Shown here piece by piece: positions 23,411 to 37,200 of a stretch of DNA of 64,000 nucleotides. The notes under the pieces are model-generated. The model did no database searches. It saw nothing but the letters and a program-made list of their open reading frames with translations, and was not told where the DNA came from. Positions within the stretch are counted from its first letter, which is position 1, and each line of letters opens with the position of its first letter. This stretch comes from Sapria himalayana (lineage: Eukaryota; Streptophyta; Magnoliopsida; Malpighiales; Rafflesiaceae): NCBI GenBank assembly GCA_029783825.1, contig JAREIK010002254.1, positions 729,169 through 793,168 of the forward strand, read 5' to 3'. The translations under genes were made by a program, and so were the position numbers.

Positions 23411-24960
23411 ATTATTTGGGAAATACATGGTAAGTTACCAAAACGAAAATAATTATTTGCACTTACCAAAACTAAAATATTTATTTTAGACAATTTTGAG
23501 CACTCAAAAATCGAAATCCGAAATTATAATTGCCTAATCTACATCATTAAAAAAAAATTAAAAAACAATTTAAAACAATTTAAAAAAAGGTAAAAATTTT
23601 AAAAAATTTAAAAATTTTAAAAATTTAAGAATTTTAAAAATTTTAAAAATTTAATAATTTTAAAAATTTAATAATTTTAAAAATTTTAAAAATTTTAAAA
23701 AATTTCAAAAATTAAAAAAATTAAAAAAATTAATAAAATTAATAAAATTAATAAAATTAATAAAATTAATAAAATTAATAAAATTAATAAAATTAATAAA
23801 ATTAAAAACATTAAAAAATTTTGAAAAATTAAAAAAAATTAAAAAATATAAAAAAATTTAAAAATTTAAAAAATCTAAAAACTTTAAAAAATTTAAAAAA
23901 TTAAAAAAAATTAAAAATTAAACAAAATTTAAAAAGTTTAAAACAATTAAAAATTTTAAAAAATATTAAAAAATTTTAAAAATTTTAAAAATTAAAAAAA
24001 TTAAAAAATTAAAAAATTAAAAAATCTAAAAACTTTAAAAAATTTAAAAAATTAAAAAAAATTAAAAATTAAACAAAATTTAAAAAGTTTAAAACAATTA
24101 AAAATTTTAAAAAATATTAAAAAATTTTAAAAATTTTAAAAATTAAAAAAATTAAAAAATTAAAAAATTAAAAAAATCAAAAAAATAAAAAAAAACTAAA
24201 ATTTATTTATTTATTTTTTAAAAAAACGGTATACATGTTAGGTATAGTGTTTTTGAACAATATTAAGAATTATTTTGAAAAATTATGTTTTGGAATATCA
24301 AAATGGAAATACTTATACTTTCATATCTTTTTTTTTAATACACCAAAACCAAAAAGATTTAAGTTTTTATACATCCAATTACATAATTCCTATCTTATCC
24401 CTACTCTACCACATCATCAATACACATCAAAAAAAAACAAAAAAAAATATTGATTTATAAAATAGTATATGTGTGTGTGTGTATGTGTGTACATGTTATT
24501 TATAAATATTATATAAATATATTCTTTTCAAAAATAATATGTATATGTGTATATACTATTTTTGAAAATAGAATATATATGTCATACACATGTATGTTAT
24601 ATGATACATAAATATAGATATATGATATACATAAACATAGATATTATATATAACTATATATTTATTTAGTTATATATATTATAATTATGTTATGTATAAA
24701 TAAGGTAAACATTGTTTTCCAAAAAGTATCTACATATATATATTATTTTCAAAAAAAGATATATATTATTTTCAAAATAGTATTTTTTTATATGGCGTGA
24801 CGATGTGGTAAGGTTAAGGGTAAGGAAACTGGGAATTATGTATTTGAGTTTGCCAAAACTTAAGTATTTTTTGATTTTGATACACTAAAAGTAAAAAAAA
24901 GTACCTAACTATAAATATATTTTTTTAATATACTAAAATATAATTTTCTCAAATTATTTC
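23405..24960. mobile_element. possible AT-rich composite element enclosing the minisatellite
   Basis: GAAAATTATTTGGGAAAT near 23408 and the reverse of AATTTTCTCAAATTATTTCC near 24940-24959 are similar in opposite orientation. ACCAAAAC-TAAAATATTT near the left end resembles GCCAAAACTTAAGTATTTT near 24850 in direct orientation. No clear target duplication could be set. In DNA of this composition such matches can arise by chance. Confidence 0.2.
23540..24230. repeat. A/T-only minisatellite, with a 151-bp tandem duplication
   Basis: About 690 bp made almost entirely of A and T with very rare G or C. Short units change along the array: AAAATTTT-type, then TAAAATTAA repeated about ten times (23720-23800), then AAAATTAAAA. 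The segment beginning at TCTAAAAACTTT (23874) is repeated from 24025, giving an exact period of 151 bp over two copies. No coding potential. Confidence 0.9.
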
Positions 24961-25419
24961 CATTGTTAAAAAAATAGTAAGATGAATCCAAAATTGAATT
25001 TATATAATTTCGCTCAAAATATTATGTGATTTAAAAATTAGTAAAAAAAAAACATGGGGAATAATTACAAACTTTTTTATTTTAGAATTAGTAATTCCAG
25101 AATTATTTTAAATTAGACTTTAATTAGGTGAAAATGTTAAAAACATTATTAGGAAAAATTATGTTTTAGAGAAAAATTGAAATAATACTTATCATTCATG
25201 CTATGAATGATGCATATTTAATAAGAAGACTTAGAAAATATATGAAAATTAATATTAAGATATACATATTTAGAAATAACAATAATACACTTCTAAAATA
25301 TAACATTACCCTTGCTTCTATAAAACGTGAAAGAAGCAAGAAGGTAAAATTAATCTTTAAAATTATGTGGAAAAAAAATATGATCTTAAAAGAACCCTAG
25401 TTCCACATCAATCCATAAT
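24231..25419. other. AT-rich DNA with GT and TA microsatellites, no gene
   Basis: A (GT)n tract lies at about 24468-24490, with TATA/TACATA-rich sequence to 24700. Open frames are short and Lys/Asn/Phe-rich, as composition predicts. Confidence 0.6.
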
Positions 25420-26090
25420 TCTTTGCTGCCATAACCATTTGGGAAGATGTGATTCTCATCATCAATTGGAGCAATGTGTCTATTTTCATCTTCAATGTTT
25501 GGGAAACAAATCTTGAACATCTTCCTCATCAACTTTGAGGGTGACTATTTTTTAGATCTTCACATCTCTCTACCTTTCGATCTTTACCACTCTTTCTAGA
25601 TCATTAATCAATTTCATATCACTATGTATCTTGTTTTTGTATAGTAGGTGCGAGTATCATGGATCACAAATTTTAGTACTATAGCCTATATATGTGGCCT
25701 CAGGCTAAGGAATTTTCTTCTTCAATTATCTAAGTTAGTATGTTATTGCCTTTATTAAAAGTTACACCCTTAAGATCCTCTCACACAAGTTTGGTAAGAA
25801 AGAGAGGCACTTAGAGATAAAATAAATTAAAAATAAATATTTGATTGAGTATAACAATGAGAGAATTCCCTTTTATAGTGAGGGCTCTTTTTTACCAATT
25901 ATAGAGATTTAATCACATATCATAATCTTATTATATAAAAAATTACTAGGATATTCTAGAAAGGGAAGAGACCTTGAAGTCTTTAGAACCTTGTAGAACT
26001 CTTTTAGGAACCTCTTCAAGATTATTCTGGAATTTTTTAAATGTCTGACCCACAAACTAATATTTTCTAGAATTTTATTGTGTTGTAATA
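25420..26090 (-). repeat. probable 3' LTR of the gypsy element
   Basis: It follows the chromodomain-coding end of the element on the minus strand. It contains a promoter-like CACTATAAAAGGGAATTC (plus-strand 25866-25883) in a position usual for LTRs. The termini were not resolved and no second LTR copy was found. Confidence 0.5.
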
Positions 26091-26099
26091 TCTTTCACC

Positions 26100-29000
26100 A
26101 CTAATCTTATTCATGCTTTCATAGAAGAATCATTGTGATGTGAAAATAAAATCTTGCAATCTCATTTTGGAATTGCCATAATGTATCAGCATGTTCTCAA
26201 TTGGCTTCACTATTTAGTTGTCTTTTCCATTTCATCATATATTTTTATCTTGACATGCAATTTTTTCATCTCGCGACTCATTCTAACAAAATGATTTATA
26301 TGATCATTTCATGGAGAATTTTCAATTCTATTTGTGCTCAATATGACTCACCCCATATCAAATCGCCTTCATTTTCATGGAATAGCTTCAGTATACTCAT
26401 ATGAAATACCAGATATATTTTAAATTTTTAAGGCAAATGATGTTGGTATGAGATATTACCAACTCTTTTAAAAATACGATAATGCTCATCATATCTAAGC
26501 ACTAGTCTTTTGTGTACTCCATGTGTCATAGTATTAAATGAAGCTTTACCAACACCAAATCCCCCTCTTGATGGTGCACATTTCTTTATTTTTTATCAAC
26601 ATATTTCTTCAATCACTTAGTTTCTTTGTGCAATCCAATATATGTCAAATCAATTTATTCTTATCATTTTCTGGCAAAATGATAAGTTGTTGAATTTGGT
26701 CTTATATATAACATTATATTGGTGTTTGGGGTATATGATTGTTGTCCATTCATAATTTTAAATAAAGTTTTTTTCATTCATTCTCAATGTTGTAAGTAAT
26801 AAAAAAATTATTCAATATTAAATAGTTTTAGATAATTTATTTGTGAGACAATCACAATGTACCATAAAATTATCTTCAATAATGTATTCATCCTTTCTAT
26901 CTACTTATCAATTTGGGAATGGATACTCATTAAAAAATTTAAATTTGATCTCATCGGCTTTAATATTACTATCCAAAATTACTTTATGAATCATCCATCA
27001 TTGCTTACTTACTATGAACCAAGGGATATTCCAATACTTTGCAATGTTATTTATAAATAGTTTTGTTACTTTCTCTATTAGACATTCTTTCATGATAGGG
27101 ATAAAAATAGTATATTTTAATAATTGATCATCTATTATCGTAATGCTCTTAAAATCATTAATTTTGAGAAATCACACAATGAAGTTCATGGAGACACTCT
27201 CTTATAGGTGTTCTAAGATTTGTAATGGTTGTAAAAGATTTATTGATATTTTCTAATCTACCTTATCTTGTTGGAAAAGTAGACAAGTATTCATATAAAT
27301 TTTCACATCAATTTTCATATGTGACCAATAGTAGCATTCATTCACTTGAGATATAGTATGATGCATACGTGGATGACCAACCCACTTGAAATCAAGACAC
27401 TCATGCATGATTTTTTTTTTTTTGCAACTTCAAAAATGAATGAACATATAACCATTACACCTTTATGAAGAGTAAATCATCTTCCACCAAGATCTTTGAG
27501 TCTTTCTCTCTATGACATACTCCATAAAAGATTTAGTTATCTATAATGATCTTTCTTTTTGGCTTAGCACATATGCCACCAAAATTAGTTCCTCTTAGCT
27601 TGTATTCCATTGTATAATCAAATTTGGCAATGAATTCTTGCTATCAGACTTGTTTGGGAGTTGGCTTATTTTATATTTAGAAATATTTTATCGCTATGTT
27701 ATTAGTTTTTATCATAAATTTTGATCCCAAAAGATAATATCATCATACTCGTAGACAATAAATTATTGTTATCTTTTTTTTTTCATGGACAATATATCAC
27801 TATTTAATTTTTTTTAGCTTTCAAATTTCAAATACAATTCATTGGCCTTCTTGGACAAGTATCTGTCTAATTATAAAATCTAAAATATTCATGTATGCTT
27901 CCCATTTATAATGATTTAGCAAGGTTATGATATGTTATTTTGTGAAAGCTTGCTTTTAATGATCAAAAATTTCTTGGCAAACTTTGCTCTACTTATAAAC
28001 ATTATCTTTTTGAAGCATATTAGTTAATGATATGGTGATGTGAGAATACAATAGCATGTACATTGTTACTGTCTATATGTATTATTTTATCATCCATAAT
28101 ATGACCTAGAAATGAAAATTCTTATTAGGAAAAATAATATTTTTCCCATTTGACATAAAGTTCATTTTCTTGCAAGGTTTGAAACACTTGTCTCAAATGA
28201 TCAACATATTCTTTTTATGATTTATTATATACAGTAATATCATCCAAATACACAATCACAAAGATCAAGAAAATATTAATTACCTTATTCATAAGTATAC
28301 AAAATATAATAAGTATATTTCTAAGTTTAAATGACATCACCAAAATATCATAAGGGTAACACCTCATGACACATATTATCTTTGGTTAGTCACTTATAGT
28401 TATTCGCATTGTTAGTATCCTAACTTCAAATTTAATTTCAAAAATTTTCTTGCATCTCTAAATTGGTCGAACAAGTTAACAATTAAAGGTATCAAATATT
28501 TATTCTTTACCATCAGCTTGTTGATTACTTGATAATCAATGAATAGCCATAATGATCCATTACATTTTCTTTAAAACAAAACAAAAGCACCAATTGAAGT
28601 CTTTGAAGTCTGATTATACCTAGTATCAATCAATTATTGTAATCGATTCCTTAGCTCTTCAAGTTTTGAGTGAGTCATTCAGTATGGTGCATTGGCCATT
28701 AGAAGGACATTTGGTACGATCTCAATTTGATGGTCTACCTAACTCTTTGAAAGTAACTTTTTTGTTAACTCGGCAAACATGATATCCCAAGATGAATCAA
28801 GAAGTTCTAATACTTTTATAGATAGTATTTTTGCAGATTATTTGATACTCCATGTTATCAAAATAACACATTGGTAAAATGATCTATGATGCATATATAA
28901 TTAGTATATTGAACTAAAAGTACATGTACTCAATCTAGAAAATTCAACCAAAATACCAAGTCATCATCATTCAAAAAAATTAATTTGATTACTTTGTTTT

Positions 29001-30391
29001 CCTTCCAATCTTCCAATTAGACTTTCATATTAGATATGACATCAATTATTAGAATTTCTTTAAATTTTGCCATCTTGATCCAATCATTATATTCCTTATG
29101 TATAAATTCAATTTTTGTGTGATCCCTCTAAAAATAAAAAAATTACATGTACATATATCTACCAATATTTTGATATTATGGCCAACAAAGTGAAATTCAT
29201 GAACATCAAACTTTTTTTAAATTCTATGCTTCTTATTTTCAATCAAGCACAACAAGATTGAATTCAGTTTAATAATATCTTTTTTGTGATTCACTATTAT
29301 CCATAGTAATAGCAACAAATTTACGTTGATTGAGATTATCATGAATTCGATGTGATCCTTCACAAATAAATCATGATTGCAACTCTTTATTTTTTTTGTA
29401 ATCTCTAGATAATTTTTTATTTGGCATTGAATAATTATCACTTTGTTGTTTATCCTAATTAATTATATTTTTATTTACTCTTGGAAGAGTTGGGTTTAAG
29501 GATCATCGAAAGGAACCACCATCAAATATGTGCAAATAAGAATCTCTATGTGATCACTCTTTTTTCTACTTGAATGATTGTCATCCACTAATTAATCCTT
29601 TAGAAAATAAAATCTCTACTCCAAACAAACTTCATATTAATTAAGTCACACAATCTATACTCAAATTTTGTGTTCATAGCTAATGAAGATACATGAACTT
29701 ATAGTATTATAGAGTTTTGATCATTCATCTTTTGAGATATGAACAAATACTTTGTAGTTGAATGCTCTCAAGTAATCATATGGGATATCTTGTCAAGTCT
29801 ACATTTTATTGGGAACATCTCAATCTAGAGTAGCGACAAGTCACATGTTAAATATAAAACCATATACATAGCTTCTCTCAAAAATTATTTACAAAAATAT
29901 ACATGAGAAAGCATGGAATAAATTCTCTTCTCAATAGTCTGATCCATCCACTCATTGATGTTTAATTGAGGCATCTTGGCTATCATCTTTTTAATTTTTG
30001 ATATCATGGGATATATAGTAGCTCTCAAATTAACATTGATATTCTATCTCTTTATCAGAACATATGGAGATTAGTTTCCTACCAGCATCTCTCTCAACTC
30101 TAGTCTGAAAATTCTTAAAGATAAAAAAAACTCAATCTTTATATTTTAGTATAAATGTCTACACTTTTGTAGAGTGGACATCAATGAATATGATAAATTA
30201 TAGGGCCTCAACGAGAGGTTTGTCGTTCATAGATCATATATTGGTATGAATAAGATTGTGAAAATTTAATCTCCTCGATGGTGAAAAATTGTAAAAATGT
30301 ACTTTATAATTTTTTCCAGCCATACAATCCACATACTCATCAAGTGAGGATCCATTCTTGCCTAATGATTGCGAGTTTGAATTCTGCCAAC
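26100..30391 (-). pseudogene. Ty3/gypsy chromovirus polyprotein remnant
   Basis: Minus-strand translation in several frames shows the gypsy order. Protease-like sequence is at about 28860-29180. Reverse transcriptase spans about 28730-28100, with the YLDDI active-site box at plus 28236-28250. RNase H-like sequence follows. Integrase spans about 27560-26560. The C-terminal part (26440-26600) is followed by a chromodomain at about 26155-26255 (MKWK, then NWE and LWQFQ). Chromodomains target integration to chromatin, which marks this as a chromovirus. Many stops and frame changes make it inactive. Its 5' part was interrupted by the hAT element at 30392, and no 5' LTR was seen beyond it. Confidence 0.85.
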
Positions 30392-31019
30392 TAGGGGTCT
30401 TCCCCCAACCCTATGGGTAGGAAATATAGTCTTCCACCTTCCTACCCAAAACTTTGCGGAAGAAATATTTTTACCCTACCCTACCCAAAAAGCTATAGTA
30501 TTCCTACCTGAAATCCTACCCGATTAATCGGGTAGGAAGTCAGGTAGGAAGTTGGGTAAACATTTATTAATTTGTAGCTTTAAATTTTTTAAATATTTTA
30601 ATACTTTATTTAAATAACATTCACTGATGTTGTACCAGTTTAATAACACAATAAATCAATAACGCTAATATCTAAAACAATTACAACAACAATTATAATT
30701 ATTTTAGCCATCAATCCACCATAGTCCATAATTGTTACAAAAACAAATCTACCATAATAGTTACACAAATACAATCCACCATAATTGTTACAAAAACACA
30801 AATGTCAAATTCAAATATATTAAAATCATAATTTATAACTAATTAACTACTTCGCCTGTGGTAGTTCACCACTCACCAGCCACCATTTTACCACAGTCTA
30901 GTCCACAATTAAAGTAGCCTGCAACCCTGCACAAAAAACAATTAAAGTAGTCCACAACTCAAACATCCACAACAATAACAAATACTTTTATAATTACTAA
31001 AAAAATATAAACAAAAGTT

Positions 31020-33171
31020 AAATAATACCTTTTTGCTAGTGTATTGTTGGTATAATCAGTCAATGACCTTTTTGATATTTTCAACCAATTGAACCTTAAC
31101 TATTTAATCCTCAGCCTTATAATTTTTATTGAGCCAAAATTCTTATGCATCCAATTTATATCGTGAGTCAAGCACAATAGCAACAAATATCAAATTAATA
31201 TTATCTAAGTGACCTCAATACTTATCATATTTGTTTTTCTTTCTCATAGCAATGGTACTCAAAAGATAATCATCATCTTCATAATAACCTTGCAAATGAT
31301 CATACACAGTTGAATGTTCTTGAAAAAACAAGTTAGATGTGATATATAATGATCCAGAATTGCACAAAGTGACCTCATAAGAAAGTTTCAAAAACTTCAT
31401 AAATATATGAATAATATTCCAATCATCAAATGTAGGTGGCCCTAAACCACCACCCCCCTCACTCAATTGATTTACAAATTACCCATCATCTTTTTGCAAC
31501 AAATCAAATGCACCTTGGTAGTATTCTACAACTACGGGTGTAACCAAACCAAACGGTTTGTGATTTGTTCGGAGCTCAGCTTGGTAAAAGCCTGTTTGAA
31601 TTCATTTGTTAAGTTAAACGAGCCAAGCACAAACTCTATTTCTAGGCTCATAAGTTAAATGAGCCGAACCCAATCTTCCTTAAGTTCAACTCGTAAAAGT
31701 GAACATGCTCATTCACCAGCTCGTGAACTTTATCGCAAACAGGCTCACAAACGAACTCAAACGAGCTCACAAATGAACTCCTTATTGAGCTCACAAACGA
31801 ACTCCTTACCGAGCTCGCAAACGAGCTCACAAATGAACTCCTTATTGAGCTTGCAAATGAGCTTATATTTGAGCTCATAAATGAATGAGCATGAGCAATA
31901 AAAGAATGAGCCCAAGCTGAGCTCAATCTTGATGAGCTCGAGCCAAACTCGAGCTCGAGCCGAACTCGAGCTCGAGCTTGAATTTTAAAAAATAAATGAA
32001 CCCGAGCCGAATCTAAGACCTTCCAAAAAATTTTGAGCCAAACTCGAGCCTTTGATAATTCGGCTCGGTTTGGCTCGGTTACACCCCTATCTACAACTTT
32101 AAGCATCAAATATGTAGAGTTCCATCTCATTGGAACATCAAGGCAAAGAAGACCATTTTCACCAATTTTTACCTTTCAACACATGACTTAAACTTATCAA
32201 GCTTTAAAGGAGAAGATTTCACAAATTTAACAGCATTTTGTACCTTCAAAATTGACGTGTTCACTTCCTTCAAACCCTCCATGACAATTAGATTCAAAAT
32301 GCATGCACAACACATAACATGCATAAATTCATTTTCTAAGATAGAGCTCTTTCCATCCTTAGTTTGCATCTTTAAATAATCAAGAGTACCATCATTAGAA
32401 GTAGCATTATCCACTATAATAGTAAATATGCTATCTATCCCCCACTCAAGCATGCATGCTTCTATTTCTTTTCCAATTGTCACACCCTTATGATTTGGAA
32501 CATTCAGAAAATTGATTATTCATTTGTGTAACTTCTAATCTATATCAATGAAATGTGTAGTTAAAGACATATAAGTTAAATTTTGAATAGACATCGATGC
32601 ATCAATAGTAAGGCAAACCCTTTGACTAGATGAGACAAACATATACTTCAATTTTTCTTTTTTCATCATATATAATTGCAAACAATCATTCATCACAGTG
32701 ATACAAAAAGGTATAAAAAATCTAGGTTCAACAGTTATGATCATAAACTTTTTAAATCCTTGTCTTTCAACAAAATGAAATGGTAATTCATCCACTATAA
32801 TCATAGTTGCAATTACTTCCCTAATTTTCTTTTCATTGAATTTAGCAACACTAAGGTTACTAAAAACACAATCTCTATCTTTTTTAATGCACCAATTAAC
32901 TTTAACTGAGATATATCATTCTTATCATCACTTACCAAATAGGATTTATAACGATCTAAATGATAAAGCAAATATAAATATTTTCTTGCATGATAATTGT
33001 AAATCTTACTACAATGCTAACATTTAACTTTATTTGTAGCTTTAATCTCTTCAAAATGCTCCCAAACTCTAGATCATTTTTTTGTATCTTATTTCTCACA
33101 CATAATGTCATCAATAACTTGGATGTTACTGTTAGAATCAGCTTGAATAGATGATTATTGAGTAATTTCAT
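31020..33171 (-). pseudogene. hAT transposase remnant of element 1 (RICESLEEPER-like)
   Basis: From the N-terminus: a BED zinc-finger region at about 33090-32990 in a shifted frame; a middle part at 32804-32535; a core segment at 32483-32169 (DNATSND, then FMHVMCCACILNLIV); RWNSTYLML at about 32130-32100; then, after the MITE, 31525-31040 (FDDWNIIHIFMKFLKL, MRKKNKYDKYWG, LDSRYKLDA). These blocks are diagnostic of plant hAT transposases of the zinc-finger BED RICESLEEPER group. At least four frame changes and the 565-bp interruption inactivate it. Confidence 0.85.
31534..32090. mobile_element. hAT-type MITE, 557 bp, with perfect 8-bp target duplication
   Basis: CTACAACT stands directly before (31526-31533) and after (32091-32098) the insert. 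The ends ACGGGTGTAACC and GGTTACACCCCTAT form an inverted terminal repeat that continues as CAAACCAAAC / GGTTTGGCTC. The host transposase frame on the minus strand is continuous if the insert and one duplication are ignored. The inside holds a 12-bp minisatellite of GAGCTC-type units (about 31740-31870). The + side of the array and the minus side both stay open for long stretches, which explains the 160-codon frame here; it is not a gene. Confidence 0.92.
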
Positions 33172-34224
33172 CCATAAATAATTTATCTGTGGACATTACA
33201 AATCATCCTAATAAGAAATAATATAAATTTATCAAAACATAAACAATCCACTAGGCCCATCAAAATAAACTTATTAAGAAATAAAAAAAATCAAAGCGAT
33301 CTTAATGCATAGTAAAATATACTTTAGAAAATATGTTGTAAATGATATCTAAGATGTCAAAGATGCCACATATCTAAGAATATAAGAATAAGAATACTTG
33401 AGTTAGTTAACAATCTAGATATTATAGTTATATCACTAATTGTTATTTTTTATCTTTTTACTTAGTTTATGCTATCTATCAAAATACTTAAATAGCTTAC
33501 CGTATAACTGATCGGAACTTGGAAGTGCTCTATTATTTACTAACCTAGAATATAAATGATTGATCTAAATCAATATGATTTCCTATCAATGCACTGAAAT
33601 ATGATTAAAAAATCAACAAAATGTAGTTGTGGAACAAAAATTTAAAAACAACCTAACAGTAACAAAGCGCAATAGGCAGAGGCAACAATGACATAAAAAA
33701 ACAACAGGGGGAGGTGGCAGTCAGGCAGGTGGCGTGTGCAGTGCAGGGTTTTGTCATGCTAAGTAGAATCACTTCGTAGTGCAGTCAGAACTCGGAACTC
33801 AGTAGCAGCAGTTCACACTTAGTAGTGCAGTCAACAGTTGGTAGTCGGTAATCGGCATTTGGTAGTCAGCTAGGTAGTTCGCACTTCGCACTTTGCAGAA
33901 TCACATTCACAGGCTTCACTCATTAGCATTCAGCCATTCATACTTCAAAGTGATGTTAGGGATTTAGGGTTTTGGTTTTGGCTTTTTAGTTTTTATAATT
34001 ATAAATATATATATATATATATATTATTTTAATGTGGGTAGGGTAGGGTAGGAATACGGAAATGGATTCTTCTTCCGCATTCCTACCTGATTCAATGCGG
34101 AAGACATAAAACACTTCCTCATTCATACCCAATTTTTGTGGTTAACCGCTCAGTCAGGTAGGGTAGGGTCGGGTAGGGTAGGAACTTGTGACCGGTCAGA
34201 AATTTGAACACCCCTACTGCTAGC

Positions 34225-37200
34225 TATCCTTTATGGTTGGAATGAATATGCCACACATTTTTCTAGAGTCTGAGTGGTTGGCTCACTACCCAATTACACC
34301 ATGGATCCCACCTTGTAACAAAAAAAATCATCACAATAGCATCATGAATATCCTTCTACAAGCACTATCATGTAGAAGTGCCATGAATATACATTAGGAC
34401 AACATTATCTTATTCAAATCTAGTGTAATCTTCTTGTTTATCATATTTTGTGATTTGTGTACATAATTATAATGTAAAACTAAAAATTCAATAATATAAT
34501 TAAAGAACTAAAACAAGCCTGAGGGGTGGTTGCAAAAATTATCAATATAACATTGATAAAATATCATTTTGAATTCATGACATGATCATCTAACCATCTC
34601 TCATAAAACATGAACATGAGGATCAGTTCATTGTGAAAAAAAAAATAAATTAGTTGAATATGTTTTGACTCAATCAAATCATGACTTATTAAATGCATTT
34701 AGAAACAAAGCAAACTCATCAAGTGCTATAGCTTATTCACATGATTTAGGAGAAGCCTCAAAGACTATCTCATGAGCTTGTTCATTTCTTGATCTTGTAT
34801 TTGTGTGTGACATGCATCACAAACTTATCTCATTATTTCATTGTGTGTGTTTTCATCTCATGTTTCAATTTTTTTTAGATATAAAGTACTTATTTGACCT
34901 AACCTAATTTATTTTTTAAATGAGCACCCTGGATATAAAGTATGATAATGCTATATAATGTACTGTCCAATTTTTTTAGTTCTCATGAGACATTTCTTCT
35001 CATGCCTCAATGCTGCTTGGTAGTACCTACTATATATAAATTAATGAAATTACATGATTAGATCTTCAATCTTCTCATTAGCACACAAAAAGGATACGAA
35101 AATAAGTTGCCTCCCAATTATTTTTAAATGAACCATCAAAAAATTCATTCACAATAAAAAAAAAACTATCCCAAAACCAATAATTTTTCATTACATGTTT
35201 CATCATGTTATTTGTTATGTGCATTACATTTCTAAACAACAAGATGCAAATTGCAATTGAGCAAGGTTAATTTTAATTCCCTACTAAACACTTTAATAAA
35301 TTATTTCGGAGATGCCATATGCCATCACCAGAGCAAAAAATCTCAATTTTTTAAACAATGGAAAAAACATATGCCATCAATTATGTTAACTCAATTATTA
35401 GTCACTAAAATTTATCTATAACTAGTATTGTATGATAATAAAAGTGGTCACCTAAGTGATGAAAGGATATATATTACAATTCATCTTGGTAATGTTTGAT
35501 AATACAAGTGTGATCATTATAATTCATGTAGTGAGGTTGACTTGTACACAATGCCTACTGGTATATTTGATCTCATGGTGATAAACTAAAGTGGCCATTT
35601 GTAATGGTTTCTCCATTCCTAAACATTTGAAAGCTTTCAAATGTTAAGTAATAACTTTACATATAAATTTTATGAACATGTAGAAACTTTTAAGCCATAT
35701 TTTCTTTAGTTATCATTATAGTGATGTAATTTGGACATGAATCCAATATTAGGCTGAAATTTCTATATGGCTACCCTCTATTGAACATTCTCTAAAATAA
35801 AATTATTAAAAACAAATAAGGCCACATGTGGATAAGGCCCCATGTAAGGCCACTGGGTAATAGTGATGATTATTCAATGACAACATTTATAATCATAGTA
35901 AGTTGTTTTATAAAGTCTATTTGTTATGTCATTTTGATATTGTTTCATGAAAACAATTTTGATCACGCATGCTATTAAGCATCACCATCATTGCTATCAA
36001 AGTAAATATTGATATAATTGAAGGTGCTTATATGAATATTAAGTTTTTAAGAAAATCATTCATCACATAGATACCCATACAAATTCAACTTATGCATGCA
36101 TATCTTGGTCCATTATCTTTTTGAACTAAAATCCATTCATCTAAGTGATGTAATGATATTTTTATCACTGGTTGTCACACATATAACATCAACCCTTCAC
36201 TGTTATATGAGTCTGGTACCATCAAATATGATGATGATAAAAAAAAATCTTTCTATGCTACTATTATTATAATGTTGTAATGCACTCTCTTTTTTCCTAT
36301 TATTGCATTGGGGGGAGGGATAATTCATTCACATTCTTGGCCATTATCTTTTTTGTGTCATATATGTTGGAACTTTCAGATTCAGATGTATTGCATGTGA
36401 AAAATTCACTACCATTTAAAATTTATGTTTTTACACGGAAATGAGAAGAGTTTGTTCAAGTACGTACCTTAAATGGAGAAACCATGAGCAGCTTCATTCA
36501 TTTCTTCTTTCATTAGTTTCAAGAGGAAGAAGATGATGCTACATTAGAGTATCATTGTTCGTGTCATAAAAATATAATTGAAATAAAAAAAATGGATGAT
36601 ATGTCACATCAGTTTTGAAATATTATTTAAGAATGTGATTGTTTTTTTTTCTTTTAATTTTAAAATATAATATTAAAAATTATATATATATATAATCAAA
36701 ATTAATTAATTTGATTTAATAATAAAAACAAACAATTTGATTCTAATCAAATTAATCATTCTGATTATATACATATATATACTTTAAACAAATAAATAAA
36801 ATTTTTATAATATTTCTTATATTGCTGGATAAAGCTATAGAAATTGGAATGGATCCCAATCTAAATAAGATCTTAGGCTCCTAATATAAATTATATTGTA
36901 CCATAATTTATATTAATTTTAATTCATACTACTACAAAATTATAATTGCACTCACTCACTTATTCAAAATAATTCATATCATAATTGAATTACATTCTTG
37001 ACAATCTAATTCAATCAATAATTATTTCTTTGAGACTTTTTACTTAACTTATTTGAGATATCGGATCAAAATCCACCTCAGGGTTTGACAATATTAAAAC
37101 TTATAAACTTTATCAAGGGGGCGTCATCAATCTTTCTAATATGATATCAAGAAGGCGTCATTCAATCAATAATTAATATTCAACATACACTTAACAAAGT

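Larger units (their letters stand above)
30392..34216 (-). mobile_element. hAT DNA transposon 1 (3.8 kb)
   Basis: Ends are TAGGGGTCTTC at the left and TTGAACACCCCTA at the right, forming a short imperfect inverted repeat. CTGCCAAC (30384-30391) and CTGCTAGC (34217-34224) match at 6 of 8 positions, as an aged 8-bp hAT target duplication. Subterminal GGGTAGGG/CCCTACCC repeats lie near both ends in opposite orientation (about 30465-30545 and 34030-34190). The transposase remnant is on the minus strand. It sits in the 5' part of the gypsy element and has itself been entered by a MITE at 31534. Confidence 0.85.

Noticed and set aside
31740..31870. CRISPR-like array
   Set aside because: 12-bp units without unique spacers, inside a plant MITE.
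31659..32130. Overlapping 73- and 160-codon frames rich in Ser, Gln or Phe
   Set aside because: They read through the 12-bp minisatellite inside the MITE; both strands are open for that reason only.
33955..34195. Telomere-like GGGTAGGG and TTTAGGG words
   Set aside because: They are the subterminal repeats of hAT 1 and are mirrored near its other end; the plant telomere unit TTTAGGG is not in tandem.
34225..34330. tRNA gene near GTCTGAGTGGTTGGCTC
   Set aside because: The rest of the cloverleaf and an anticodon stem cannot be drawn; likely gypsy leader or chance.
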